Positions 45,664-56,705 of a DNA stretch of 64,000 bases are shown here, one piece after another. The translations under genes and the position numbers were made by a program. The notes under the pieces were generated by a model, which was not told the origin of the DNA, ran no database searches, and saw only the letters and a program-made list of their open reading frames with translations. The DNA is from JADFQT01 sp965216025 (GTDB taxonomy: Bacteria > Chloroflexota > Dehalococcoidia > Lucifugimonadales > UBA3495). Location: positions 303,028-367,027 of the forward strand of contig CBDCEX010000014.1 in the NCBI GenBank assembly GCA_965216025.1. Direction: 5' to 3'. Position 1 is the first letter of the stretch. Every line of letters begins with the position of its first letter.

Positions 45664-48600
45664 CTCGCTGCGTGGTCCAGGGATCCTCCCTGCGGGTTTC
45701 AACCGGGATCGTGCCGGTGGAACCTCACGTCTAGTTGGTCAGGCTACCGTCCACCTTGTGGCCTGAGAGCGCTCCTTCTTTGCCTATTCCGGCGTTCGCC
45801 GCCGGTAGAGCACCGTATTCCACCCGGCCCACAATGGAGTCGGTTGCCGCGTTGGGATAATTGAGTGGGTCCGTGTATAGGTATATCCCATCGCTATCCA
45901 TATCCGTTCCGAGAACGGTGTATGAGAATACGAGAGTGAATGTCCCGCTACCGCTCATGTAGGTTGCGTATTCGTCTCCCGTTCCGCTGCTGATGTTGAA
46001 GCGCAGCCTGGGAGATCCACTGACGGTCAGTGCCTGATTGAAGACCACCTCAAAAGTGATCACATCTCCTGCCCCGTAGGTGTCAGAACTACCACCCTTC
46101 GTTGGGTCAGAGGTCACCTTTTGAGAGACCGCCCGAGAGTTTTGGTCAATGCGATGGTCTTCTAACTTGTTGAGCGCGGGATGGTCAAGGTCTGCATCCA
46201 GGCCGTTGAAGTTGCCGGTGATTGAGTCGTCGCTATCCAATCGCAGCGAATCTGCATTCCACCAGATGCCGTCACTGTCGTCGTCGACTGGAAGTACGAA
46301 ATAGGAGAACACTAACTCCTTTGTGCCACTGCCGTACTTATAAGGCGCGAACTCATTGTCCGGCGCTGGCGTCGTTATGCTGAACTCCATCTCAGGGTCG
46401 CCCACCACCGTCACCGGCAGCGAGAATTCAAACGTGAACTCTATTCGTTCACCCGGTCCATACCAACTCGGTGCATCCGGTCGCGATGAGACCCTGTGCG
46501 ACAGTAATTGCGGGACCGCGTTGACGTGGCGCATCGGATCGTCGTTTACATTACGGTTAGAAGACAGGTCAGCGTCCGCGTATGCTCTGATCGCGGTGCG
46601 CTCGAACGACACGCCGTCATCGTCGCGGTCGTTGGCGGTCACCGTATAACGGAATACCCATGACCCCTCAGTGCTGGCTGACGCCACATGGGTCATCTCG
46701 CGTTCGTTGTCGCCAATCTGGAGCACCATCACGGGCGGAGGGCCATCAAATGTGATTGCCTGGTTGAGCGTTGCCGTGGCCTCGATTACCTCGCCGGTGG
46801 CGTACATCCCGGGTTGCGTTGGTGACGACGTGAACTCTAAACTCTCCACAAAGTTCGACGACTGCAATTCAAAACCACTGATACTAAGGGCACACGAGAC
46901 ATTGGTAGAGAGACCCGTCATGCCTTCATTTGACACTGCGTACGTGCGCGGAATGACAGAGAAACCTGCTAGCGAGTTGCTGTCCACACCAGTTTGCTCG
47001 GCTGTCCTGCAGCCAAGTGGATTACCAGAGAGTGAGATCATCCCAATATGGTAGGTGGTGTCTGGATTGAGCTTCACTCTTTGCCTTGCACCGTATCCCG
47101 CAATCAGACCATTGATGCGGATAAGATCATTGGGGGTCATGATCAGATCGCCGGGCTTACGATTGACAGCGACGGCGTCCGACGTGGAGTCATACACGCG
47201 AATCTCGGCATCGCCATCACCAATAACTCGAGATACCCTCGAATCTTTTTGCATCGTGACGGAGTCGATCAGATAGCCGAGCGCGTGTGGTCCGGTGATA
47301 AAGCCAGTCGATCTGTGGTTAGCTATATCTCCTGCGACGTTGCGACCAAAGTTGCTGACTAGGGTCCGTGACGTGGTCACGATAACTGAGGTGGCGGGTC
47401 CGACGGCTGTCTCTTGCTCTTCGTCGTCATCGTAGAACGTCACGAGTATCTTTATGCGCTCGCCGGCGTCGTCGTCCGTCAGCGTGTATGTGTCCGATTC
47501 CTCGCTCGTGATGGACTCTTCGTCCACGCCGTCTCCGCGAATCCAGCTATAGGTGAACCTGGGGTCGCTCAGGCCTTCGGGATCGGTGATGCCGGTGATG
47601 TCCGCTGTCAGGGTTTCGCCCACCCTGCGTTCGCCGTGTATCAGCGGAACGCCTGCGGGGAGTCCGTTTGGAGGAGGGGCGGGTGATGCCCAGATCTCAA
47701 CCGGGATCGTATCGCCTCCGGAGAGGTTGTTCCATGAACCGCTGTCGTCGATGGCCGCCACATCGCCAATGGTCCAGCCGGACCTGCTGGTCTTTTGATC
47801 GTTGCTATCGGTTAATACTGGAAAGTAGTCGTACCCTCCAAGGACCATCCAGTACGTGGTGTTGGCGGCTAGAGTCGCGTCTCTGCCGCAATGCTCAGCC
47901 CGGAATGTAACCGGAAGCGGATTGACCGCGTAGGGTCGGTGGTGTTGCACCTTGTTGGGATCGCGGAAATCGCAGATGACGGCCCCCGGAGCCCCTGACG
48001 TGTTGGCGTGTAGCGCCAATTCGGGCTCCCCCCCCCGTGTCTTGGCACGTGCATGCGAACTCGGTCCAGTTTGTAGTAACCGCCGGGATGATCGCCAGTG
48101 GTGAACGAGACCGCAAATTCGATAGCACCACTGCTGACTTGAATGTTACTCGTAGTCCTGGTGCCCAGGTGGAGGTTGCTTGCGACCTCGTCCGTGCCGG
48201 TGATGTCGGTCATCGTGATCGTGTAGGGACCGTTGTAGATGCGGGAACTGTAGTTGAGTTTGTCAAAAGCTGCGACGTCGATCAAGTAACGCCGGTCTCT
48301 ATCATCCTCCCCGTGCTTCAAGTGCACGAACGTAAAACCGTCATCGCGGTTGTGGTCTGATTCACAACAGGTACCACGGCGGTCACCTTCGATGAAGTAG
48401 GTCCAGGCCGAGCCGCCGGTGTTGTTTCTCTGGTTGTCACCGAACTCGACCTCGATTCGGTAACTGTGACCCCTTTCTGTGTCCAACCACCAGAAATCGC
48501 CGGTTTGGCCGTAGTCATAGTCCAGTCCTGCTGTCAGGTGGCCGGTGCTGACGATACCGGGGATCACGACTGCGCCCGTCTGGTGGGCGTTGTGGCCGGC

Positions 48601-50517
48601 CCCCGGTAAGTCGGGTCCATCTGCCTCGTCGGTTCGCGGCAGCGTTGGTGTGCCCGAGACCTCCATGCGAAGGGGAAAGGCTATATCCTGCCAAGAAGGG
48701 TGAGTGCTTGATGCCGTGACTTTGCGGTCGCCGATTGTCCAGTCATTGAGTGAAACGGAATCTTCGGCTTTGGATTCGGTCGTGCTGATAGAAAATTGGG
48801 AAGCATCGGTACCTTCGTGTTCGTTGCCAACGACGATCCAATATTGTGTCCCAGCACTCAGCAATGTATTGAGCGGGGCGATCACAACGAAGTCTTCTAA
48901 ACGCTTCATCCTATCTGTGACGAAATCATCTGGGACAAACATGCTGACTAGGCTGGTACCTGGTAATCCATCGTCGTCGCTGTACAGGTCTACCGTAATT
49001 GGCTCCACTTCTTCGGTGCCGGCGCTGATGCGGACGCTGCCGAGGCGGTATTGTTGTCCAGGCCGCGTGTTGGGAGTCATGAATGACTGGGCTAATCTAC
49101 CCTGGGCTCCCAGTTGCAGCCCCCCAGAATGGACCTGTCCGTAATTGGAAACCAAGGGGGCTAACGTGGGGCGCCGAGCACGGTTATCTTGATGCTTTCT
49201 TCATATTCCGTCCAAGACAGTGATTCCGGGGACCATAACGAATTGTTGTCGATGGACCACCGGTTGTACGTCGTTGGTCCCTGAACTTCGTTGTTGTCGT
49301 TGGCAAACTCAAAGTAGATGGCTGCTATTCCAGTGAAAAACGTGGAAGCGGGTGCGATTTCGAATTTCACCCAGTAGGTAATGCCGGATGATAAGGTGCT
49401 TCCTGACGGTGCCGAGAATGTGACGGGACTGCTGTGGAGGGGAACCGTGTAGGTTTCCGTAGGGGTCAGGGTATGGACGAGGTCGCCTGGCTGGCCGTCG
49501 GTGTCACTGTGCACTGTGACGAGTATGTCGCTGTCCGCAAGTTGTTCCGTTGTGGTGAAAGCAGACTGAAGCCGGACTGTGACGCCGTGGAAGTCGAACT
49601 CGGCGGGTGTCCCATTTTCGTTGTTGGCAGCACTGAACGCTTGTGCAAATTTTGACCTATCGGCGTCGGTCTTTCTGTTGAGCAATGTGATAATTCTGGG
49701 TGAGACCAGGAATTCGGGAGCGGCGTGCCCGCGTATCTGCATCCGAGTGTTACCGGTAAGTTGCTGGTCCCATGTTCCGTCCCCTGTTCTGGCGTAACGG
49801 TTGTTGCCGATTTGCCAGCCTACGTTTGACTCGGTGTCTTCGTCGTTACTGTCGGTATTATGGAGGTTGATCCGGATTGTGCCCGTGTTCGCGGCGTGCA
49901 GCCAATATCTGGTGTTTGGGTGAAGGGTGGTCTCGTCTGCCGTAGTGAACGTAACTAGGTTCCAGTTACTGGTGATTGCCGTGGAGGTGGTGAGGGTGTA
50001 CAGGACGGTCTCACTGGGGACGCCTCCGTTGTCGGTCCGTATGGACAAAGTTGGGTTGGTATCCCCACCCACGTGTGTCCTCATCTCTACCTGCACACTG
50101 GTCGCGTGGTAGCCGAACGGGTTGTTGCCCGTCGTGAAAGCCATGCCTAGTTCTATAATGGATCCCACATTTGGGCCTATAGCGGCTTCTGTCGATATAG
50201 CGGCCTGCCCCAGGTTCGAAACCAGGGTGTTTCCGCTGTCTTCATGTCTTGCACTGACGAGCTCCTCTTCCTCTTCTACCGTCGGCACGGTCGCGGTGAG
50301 CGTGTTCGACAGGTCGCTCAGCCCGGAGGCGTTGCGGGCCTTCACGGCGTAGGTGTGGGTCTGGCCCACCGGCGGGGTCTCGTCGGTGTAGCTGGTCGAA
50401 CTCGATCCGGTGTCGTCTTCGATGACAACCAGTGAGTCGGCGTCCGGCCCGCGCAATATCTGGTAGCCGGTGATGGAGTCGTCTTCGTCGAGGTTGAACC
50501 ATGAGAGCAGCACCTCC

Positions 50518-51790
50518 CAGGGCCTTTTCATTTTCTCAAAATAGTATAAAGTTATTACCAGTTTAAGCGGGAGGGAAGGATGATGACTTTGAGAGAAACG
50601 CTGGATTTGGTGCCTGACTTCCGGAGTAGCCAAGGGCGACGCCACTCTTTGGGGGCGATCCTGGCCTTGGCCACCTGTGCCATGCTGTGCGGCGCCCGCA
50701 GCTTATACGCCATAGCTCAATGGGGGCGGGACCAAGGGGGTGCTACGGCGCAGCTTTTGGGGTTCAGCCAGGAGAAGACACCCTGCGTGGCCACCCTCCA
50801 CCGGGTGTTCAAGGGCCTGGACGTGGCGGCCTTTGAGGCAGAAGTCGGCAACTGGCTGGCAAATAGCGGGGTAGAGGCGGATGACCCCCTGTCCCTGGAC
50901 GGGAAAACCTTGCGAGGGGTCCACGGCCAAGAGATACCCGGGGTCCATCTGGTGTCGGCCTACGCTAGCCGCGCTGGGGCAGTGCTGGCGCAGGTAGCTG
51001 CGCCGGGCAAAGGGGAAGAATTGGCGGCGGTCAAAGAAGTATTGGGCCAGGTACCCCTGAAGGGTCGGGTAGTAGTGGCTGATGCCTTACTGACCCAACG
51101 GAAAGTCTGTGAGCAGATTGTGGCAGGCGGCGGAGAGTATCTGCTGCCAGTTAAAGAGAATCAGCCCACCTTGCGCCGAAACCTGGAGGTGGCTTTTTCC
51201 CCTGCTAGGAACTGAGAGGGCTGGTGGGCCAACCGTACCTCCCTGGCTGGCAGCGGAGTGGCGAGCACGCGGGGCCAAGCTGACGGTCTGGGCCGATGCT
51301 CCAGTAAAGCGGCGTCATGGGCGGCTGGAGCGGCGAGAGTTGTGGGCCTTGGCCGACCCAGAGCTAAATGGCTACGTGGGCAGCGCTGGGACGGTCGGGG
51401 AAGCGTGGCCGCATCTGCAACAGGTGTGTCGGCTAGAGCGCCAGCGGGTCGTGAAGGGCAAGAAACAGGTGGATGTGAGCTATGCAATTAGCAGTCTCCC
51501 AGCCACTGATGCCGATGCCAGGCGATTGTTGAGCCTTTCCCGTGGGCACTGGGGCATCGAGAACCGCCTCCACTGGGTACGGGATGTGACCTTCGACGAG
51601 GACCGCTCTCAGGTGCGCACTGGGGCCGCCCCTGAGGTGCTGGCGGGCCTGCGGAACCTGGTCATCAGCTTGGTACGTCGGGCTGGGCATTCCAACGTAG
51701 CCGCTGCCCTACGCCGCCACAATGCCCATCTCAGCGAAGCTTTCGACATGATGGGCTTTACCTACCAGGCAGGAGAATGAAAAGGCCCTG
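50518..51790 (+). mobile_element. ISAs1-family element, type b, copy 2 (1273 bp, 9-bp target duplication)
   Basis: Ends CAGGGCCTTTTCATT (50518) and its complement (ending 51790) are flanked by AGCACCTCC at 50509-50517 and 51791-51799. Removing it restores the FN3 frame (SPDGEVLLSWFNLDED). Nearly identical to 33207-34479 but in the opposite orientation. Confidence 0.95.
50580..51780 (+). CDS. ISAs1-family transposase type b (copy 2), two overlapping frames
   Basis: Frame one 50580-51215 and frame two 51109-51780 have the same split as the copy at 33217-34417, with the join at GCTTTTTCCCC (about 51191-51201). A -1 slip on the T-run carries translation from EVAFSP into LLGTERAGGPTVPPWLAAEW and on to the catalytic C-terminal part. 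Only about three residues differ between the copies. Because both copies carry the split and both moved recently, a working slippage mechanism is more likely than a dead mutation. Confidence 0.85.
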
Positions 51791-51860
51791 AGCACCTCCC
51801 CATCGGGCGACACTGCGGTTGCCCCGATGAACGGTGCCGCGGGCAAGGGCAGCTTCACCT

Positions 51861-52568
51861 GGGCGGTGGTCTCGGTCCACGGTCCGTTCCACGGGCTGTC
51901 GGCGTTCTCGCCGTCCGTGTAGCGCGCCCTTACCCTGATGTTGTACTCAATGTCATACTCGAGGCCGGTCAGGGTATGCGTGGTGCCGGTTGGATGAGCG
52001 TTGCCGGCTTCCGCCGTGTCGGCGGGATAATCCTCGGCGCTCTTGGCCCAGTTCAGGTGGTAGTCCGTGTGGGGTCGGCGTCTGGCGCTGCGGGGGCTGT
52101 CCAGGTGAGCAGGAGCTGGCCAGTGACGTCGTCGGTGGCCGTGATGGTGTCGATGGTTCCTGCCGGCGGAGTTGTATCTTCAGGCGCCGGGTCATCCCTG
52201 GCCGGGTCATCCCTGGGCGGTGGTCTCGGTCCACGGTCCGTTCCACGGGCTGTCGGCGTTCTCGCCGTCCGTGTAGCGCGCCCTTACCCTGATGTTGTAC
52301 TCAGTGTCATACTCGAGGCCGGTCAGGGTATGCGTGGTGCCGGTTGGATGAGCGTTGCCGGCTTCCGCCGTGTCGGCGGGATAATCCTCGGCGCTCTTGG
52401 CCCAGTTCAGGTGGTAGTCCGTGTGGGGTCGGCGTCTGGCGCTGCGGGGGCTGTCCAGGTGAGCAGGAGCTGGCCAGTGACGTCGTCGGTGGCCGTGATG
52501 GTGTCGATGGTTCCTGCCGGCGGAGTTGTATCTTCAGGCGCCGGGTCATCCCTGGCCGGGTCATCCCT
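51861..52568. repeat. 354-bp in-frame tandem duplication inside FN3 gene A
   Basis: Copy 1 (51861-52214) and copy 2 (52215-52568) are almost identical. Each starts with GGGCGGTGGTCTCGGTCCAC, and GGGCGGT occurs again at 52569 where the match ends, so the unit is bounded by a 7-bp microhomology. The unit covers one FN3 domain plus part of the P/D-rich linker and contains 118 codons' worth of DNA. Both copies share the same 2-base insertion relative to gene B, so the frameshift predates the duplication. Confidence 0.88.
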
Positions 52569-53195
52569 GGGCGGTTGTTCGACCGGGTCATCCTCGACCG
52601 GGTCATCCTCGACCGGGTCTTCCTCGACCGGGTCTTCCTCGACCGGCTCGGGGGTGGGTGTCTCCGCCGGTTCTCCGGCCACTGTGATGGTGTCGGTGGC
52701 CCACGGTCCGCCCCAGGATTTGCCTTCGTGTTCGCCTCTGTAGTAGCGAGCACGCATGCGGATCTTGTACTCGGTGTCGTGTTCCAGGTCCGCGATGGTC
52801 GCTGTCGTGGCGGTTTCCGCCGGATAGACGTGTCCTTCGTCGACCTTCCATGATTGGTAGTCTTCGTCGGATTTAGCCCAGTCGACCCGGTAGTCGGTGG
52901 GCGTGGGCCTGGCCGCGTCCCAGGACACCGTCAGGGTTCCGGGCGCGTCGCTGGTCAGCGTCAGGCCCGTTATGGCGCCGTTGCTCTCTGCCTGGACGGT
53001 TGCGATATAGAGTCCCCAGGTGACGGCGGCCAGCAGCATGACGGTGATGAAAACCAGTTGCCATGACTGGAACGCCCTGGTCTGGGGGGCTGGTTGAGAT
53101 GGGGGATTCATTGATATTGCTCCTTCAGCTTCGTGGGTGTCTTGGATATTATATGCTCCGGCGATGTTCCCATTTGTCGGGACCAGTCGTCCGGA

Positions 53196-53278
53196 CGATT
53201 CATCCGGGACCACACGGGGACAGGGCCTCTCCCCACTTGGCCCCGGGTGGTACTCGGTTCATCCCCCACGGAACACGG
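53196..53278 (-). CRISPR. Two degenerate type I-E-like CRISPR repeats, 5' of FN3 gene A
   Basis: Plus-strand units begin CGATTCATCC (53196) and CGGTTCATCCCCC (53255), 59 bp apart. The first continues GGGACCACACGGGGACAGG; the second ends CACGGAACACGG. They keep the outer parts of a type I-E repeat (CGGTTCATCCCC and GGAACACG) with damaged centres. The intervening 30 bases are almost identical to those of the block upstream of FN3 gene B. Confidence 0.5.
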
Positions 53279-53299
53279 CGAAAGCCAACTTTCCCGACG

Positions 53300-54155
53300 G
53301 TTGCCGTTCTTCGTGATTTTCACAGTGTCAGTTGTCTTGGCTCCCCCCATCATGTCATTCGGCAGCGGCATCGTGTAGTGGATGATGGCCTTCGTCCCCA
53401 GCACCTCAACTCTCTTGACGAAGGAGAGGATGAACATGCGGGCTACCTCTGGGTCCTCCGACTCGATGTAGGTTCGCAGGTCCAGGCTGCTGTCGTCAAT
53501 CCTGTCGTCAGTCCTGGTATTTATCGCTGTCCCAATGGTGCTGCGGGCGCTGCCCTTCCACGTGAGTAGTTCTATCAGTTCATGACTGTCGTGCCATGAT
53601 TTGATTTCCTGCTTCACCAGCTCGTCGATGGCCCAGCGGCCGAAAAGGCTGGACATTGTGATCCCGATGAGGTTGAAGACGTCCCTGCCTGCTTGGCTGT
53701 TGCGGCCCAGAGTCTCCTCGATGATTTCTTTTTCTATTTTATCGAGCAGAGAGGGGTTGCGTTCTAGGAATTCCATCGCTGTCAGGTGTCTCTGGTGGGT
53801 TGGGGTGCCTGGCCACTCCAGGATATCTGTCACGGCGTAGTCTGTCTCCATGTAGTGATTTATCTTCATTCTGCTGACTGAGGAGTCGCCGTGGTCCGGC
53901 TCCCTGTGGGCTTGCAAAATGCTTCACCAGGATGTCCTCGGCCCGGTTCATCCTGGTGAAGGCCTCCAGGCTTTGGTCTTCTCCCTGAACTGCGTTCGTG
54001 GGGATCACTGTCATTGGTTCTCCGTTGATCATCACTCTGATGGTCAGTCCGGGTTTGAATTCATCTACCATGGGAGGTATGGCGTTGACGGTTTCATCTT
54101 CATTCAGTCTCTGGAGAAGGTCTTCCGGGTTGTCCTCCCAGTAGACGGCCACCAT
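53300..54155 (-). pseudogene. Unknown protein(s), one frameshift; possible recombinase-like C-terminus
   Basis: From ATG 54155 one frame reads MVAVYWEDNPEDLLQRLNED to NRAEDILVKHF (about 53925). The adjacent frame then gives MKINHYMETDYAVTDILEWP, FLERNPSLLDKIEKEIIEET, LIGITMSSLFGRWAIDELVK and ARMFILSFVKRVEVLGTKAI followed by IHYTMPLP. The last stretch resembles the end of large serine recombinases, but the rest matches nothing I know. It may be one frameshifted gene or two overlapping genes. Beyond about 53300 the frame continues to 53108 through CRISPR-like and leader sequence, which is unlikely to be native protein. It begins just after the tmk stop. Confidence 0.4.
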
Positions 54156-54230
54156 GATGATTGTGGTCTCACCTTCCGGTGTGGTTAAGTCCGTGTCAAT
54201 GTGGGCTGACTCGGGATATCTCCCATGGCT

Positions 54231-54903
54231 TCATTTCATTATCTCCAAGATCTTCTCCCAGATTGCTTCGTGTATTTGGTCCAGCGGCATGGTCCCGTCG
54301 ATCATTGTCCATCGTTCCGGGTCTTCGGCAACCTGGGCCAGGTATCCCTCTCTGACTCGCTGGTGGAAGCCCTCCGGCAGGTCCTCGAACCTCCGGGTGC
54401 CCTCGGTGTCCTGCCGGAGGTTTTCCTGCTGTTCGTATCCCAGCGTGAGTTGGGGTCCTCTGGTTCTTTCCAGGCCGGCGCTGGGCGGTAGGTTCAGGAG
54501 GATGTTCAGGTCGGGATAGAGTCCGCCGGTGGCAAAGTCGTTGAACTGCCTCATCTTCTTCCCTCCTATCCGGCGTCCGTAGCCCTGGTAGGCGATGGAC
54601 GATGCGGCGAACCGGTCGGCGATTACGGATATGCCGTGGTCCAGGCTGGGCTGGATGACCTCGGCCATCAGCTGGGCTCGGGACGCCTCGAATAGGAGGA
54701 GTTCTGCCTCCGGGGCGATTTTCTGCTTGCTCTTGAGGTATTCCCGCAGGTGTTGGCCCAACGGGGTTGTTCCGGGTTCGTGGACCAGGGTGGCGTGCCG
54801 GCCCTCCTGTTGGAGACGGGTCACCAGCAACTGCGCCTGGGTGGACTTGCCGGCGCCCTCGCCGCCCTCCAGGGCTACGAATACCGGTTTGTTCTTTCTG
54901 CTA
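54231..54903 (-). pseudogene. tmk: Thymidylate kinase, separated from its start by an IS630-type insertion
   Basis: The frame is SRKNKPVFVALEGGEGAGKS (P-loop) followed by TQAQLLVTRLQQEG, HEPGTTPLGQHLREYL, VIADRFAASSIAYQGYGRRI (DRx motif and lid start) and PDLNILLNLPPS, about 220 residues. It phosphorylates dTMP to dTDP. The element begins at TA 54902-54903. On its far side the sequence TTG-AC lies at 56134-56138, overlapping the stop of the membrane-protein gene. Deleting the IS gives TTG-ACT-AGC-AGA, i.e. MTSRKNKPVFV, so the insertion hit codons 2-3. No other start precedes the P-loop in the current frame (a TAG lies in the IS end). Confidence 0.88.
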
Positions 54904-56131
54904 AACCAAAGCTAAGGTGAAACCTACATAAAGCGAACCCGAAGAGGAGTTGCGATATTCTGTAAAAGAAGTCGATTGGCGGTGGTGGAAGGGATGACAG
55001 ACATAGTGCAACTCCTGGAACGGTGGCAACTGGATGTAGGCGACTTACGGGAAAGGATGTATCGGGCGCCAACACCTCGGGAGCGAGAGCGATGGCATGG
55101 GCTATGGTTGTTGGCCCAAGGGTGGTCGGCCACTCAAGTGGCTGAGGCTTTGGAGAGAGAGCCTCATACCATCGGAAACTGGCTGGACAACTTTCGCCAA
55201 GGCGGGGCCCAAGGTTTGGTCTTTGAGCAGACTGGGGGTTCCCCCCGTCTTGAACCGAGGTCAACAGAACCAACTGAAGTCTGCGGTGCAAAATCCGCCT
55301 GGGGAGGCGGGGATTGAATTGTCCAACTGGAACTGGAAAGTAGTAAGGCAATTTCTCAAGCAGAGCTTTGACCTGGGGCTGAGTCGGAGCAGTTGCTTGA
55401 ACTACCTCCATCGGTTGGGCTTCGTGCTGAAGCGACCCAAGAAACGCCTCCTGAAAGCCAAGGATGAAGAACGGAAAGCCTTCGTCCTCCAGTACAGCCA
55501 AATCCGAGAGGAGGCCCAAGAGAGTGGAGCCAAGATCTTCTTCGTGGATGAAGCCCACTTTCGGGCCGATGCCGACCTGCGAGGCAAATGGGTACTCAAG
55601 GGAGAGGCAGCGCTGGTGGACTCCACCAGTCCCCGGTGGGGAGAGAAGGCCTGCTACTACTCGGGAGTTTGTCTGGAGACTGGGGAGGTGGAAGCCATGG
55701 AAATAGCTGGAAACAGCAATGCCGAAACCTCCACCGCCTTTTTACAGCAGCTAAGAGCAAACCATCCTGGACCTCTGGTAGTAATCTGGGACAATGGGCC
55801 AGCCCACCGAGGAGCAGCGATTCGCAGCTATTTGACCACTCCTGACTTGCATCTGAGGTTGGTGGCCTTACCGGCCTACAGCCCAGACTTCAACGCCGAC
55901 GAAGCCGTCTGGGACTGGGCCAGAGAAGAGGTCACGGCCAACGAATGCCTGGGAACAAAAGCCAAAGTCCAAGAGAAGATGAATCAATTCTTCGGCGGGC
56001 TAGCTCACCGTAAGGAAGAAGTGAAACGTCGCTGCCCAACCCGGTTACAGGCCCGAGCCGATGCTTTGATCTTTACACCTGCCGTGCCTTTGCCATCACT
56101 GCCCAATGTAGTTCCCACCTTGGCTTTGGTT
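54904..56131 (+). mobile_element. IS630-type element, type b, full copy (1228 bp, TA duplication)
   Basis: Ends AACCAAAGCTAAGGTG and, inverted, AACCAAAGCCAAGGTG, flanked by TA at 54902-54903 and 56132-56133. Inserted in tmk codons 2-3. Relatives: the truncated copy at 30878-31669 and a possible solo end at 5247. Confidence 0.92.
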
Positions 56132-56134
56132 TAG
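54994..56134 (+). CDS. IS630-type transposase type b, two frames
   Basis: Frame one (from ATG 54994; TDIVQLLERWQLDVGDLRER, then HGLWLLAQGWSATQVAEALE and IGNWLDNFRQGGAQGL) is the DNA-binding part. Frame two (up to 56134) continues PPVLNRGQQNQLKSAVQN, NYLHRLGFVLKRPKKRLLKA, then the DDE core FFVDEAHFRAD, VVIWDNGPAHRG, YSPDFNADEAVWDWAREE. The frames join at GGGGGTTCCCCCC (about 55233-55245) by a +1 shift. The truncated copy at 30878 lacks this region, so it cannot show whether the shift is conserved. The last codons overlap the right end of the IS. Confidence 0.85.
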
Positions 56135-56629
56135 TCAATCCTGTTCCTCCAGCATTCCGTCTATGAAGAGCGCTCCCTGCGCTACTATCATAATGAAAAT
56201 TCCCACCCCCGGGATGGGAAATCCGGCAATGGCTGGTCCGTCGCTGCTGATGATGGGACTGGACAAGAGTACCATGCCCAGGGGCAGCAGGGAGCCGGAG
56301 AGGTGGGACGCCAACGAGTGATGCCCCTGGGCCAGCCTGAAGAAGCCGTAGGCGCTGGCGGCGAGCGCGAGGATCGGAACGAGCAGGACGGCCAGGGTGC
56401 CGAGCTTCGATATTCCGAATATGGATGCCCGCCCGGGGTCGGTGAATGCGTAGGCGATCATCTGTGCGCCGTTCATCGTCTCGCTGTGCCCATCGAGCCT
56501 GATCCAGGGCAGCAGCATGCTGGCCAGGGCCATCAGCCCGACCAGCGTTCTCATCTGGGTGGCTTGGTCGAAGTTGGGGTCGTCCAGGGACTTGAGTTTT
56601 TTCTTTACCTGTTCCAGACTTTCTTTCAT
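56135..56629 (-). CDS. Unknown small membrane protein upstream of tmk
   Basis: 164 residues. A charged N-terminal helix (LEQVKKKLKSLDDPNFDQAT) is followed by about four hydrophobic segments: LVGLMALASMLLPWIRL, LGTLAVLLVPILALAASAYG, LLPLGMVLLSSPIISS and FPIPGVGIFIMIVAQGALFI. No known family. A GGAGAGAG-type site precedes ATG 56629. Its TGA (56135-56137) overlapped the original TTG start of tmk before the IS insertion, so the two genes were translationally coupled. The gene itself is intact. Confidence 0.65.
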   Translation of the reverse strand: MKESLEQVKKKLKSLDDPNFDQATQMRTLVGLMALASMLLPWIRLDGHSETMNGAQMIAYAFTDPGRASIFGISKLGTLAVLLVPILALAASAYGFFRLAQGHHSLASHLSGSLLPLGMVLLSSPIISSDGPAIAGFPIPGVGIFIMIVAQGALFIDGMLEEQD

Positions 56630-56705
56630 TTCTCTCTCCTGCTTCTCTCCCTGTTGAGTTTGGTTCTGAGCTGCTATAGGTTTTCATTCGGGTGGGTTGA
56701 ATGGA

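Larger units (their letters stand above)
45731..53111 (-). pseudogene. Giant fibronectin-III surface protein A, IS-interrupted and frameshifted
   Basis: ATG 53111 follows AAGGAG. An N-terminal membrane anchor (WQLVFITVMLLAAVTWGLYI) leads to an FN3 domain (GLTLTSDAPGTLTVSWDAAR), a VEEDP/VEDDP repeat linker and a second FN3 that is tandemly duplicated and carries a 2-base insertion (about 52415). After the ISAs1-b insertion (50518-51790) come more FN3 text, then several 'LVSNLGQ...SFTTG' beta modules, and Calx-beta-like and cadherin-like segments near the C-terminus. Further frame breaks occur near 49165 and at a run of nine C (48028-48036). Without the IS it would be about 2030 codons. As read, translation stops after about 235 residues. 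Confidence 0.82.

Noticed and set aside
45651..45687. A third CRISPR-like unit after 45597
   Set aside because: The apparent match is explained by the right arm of the 19-bp hairpin; the rest does not follow the repeat pattern.
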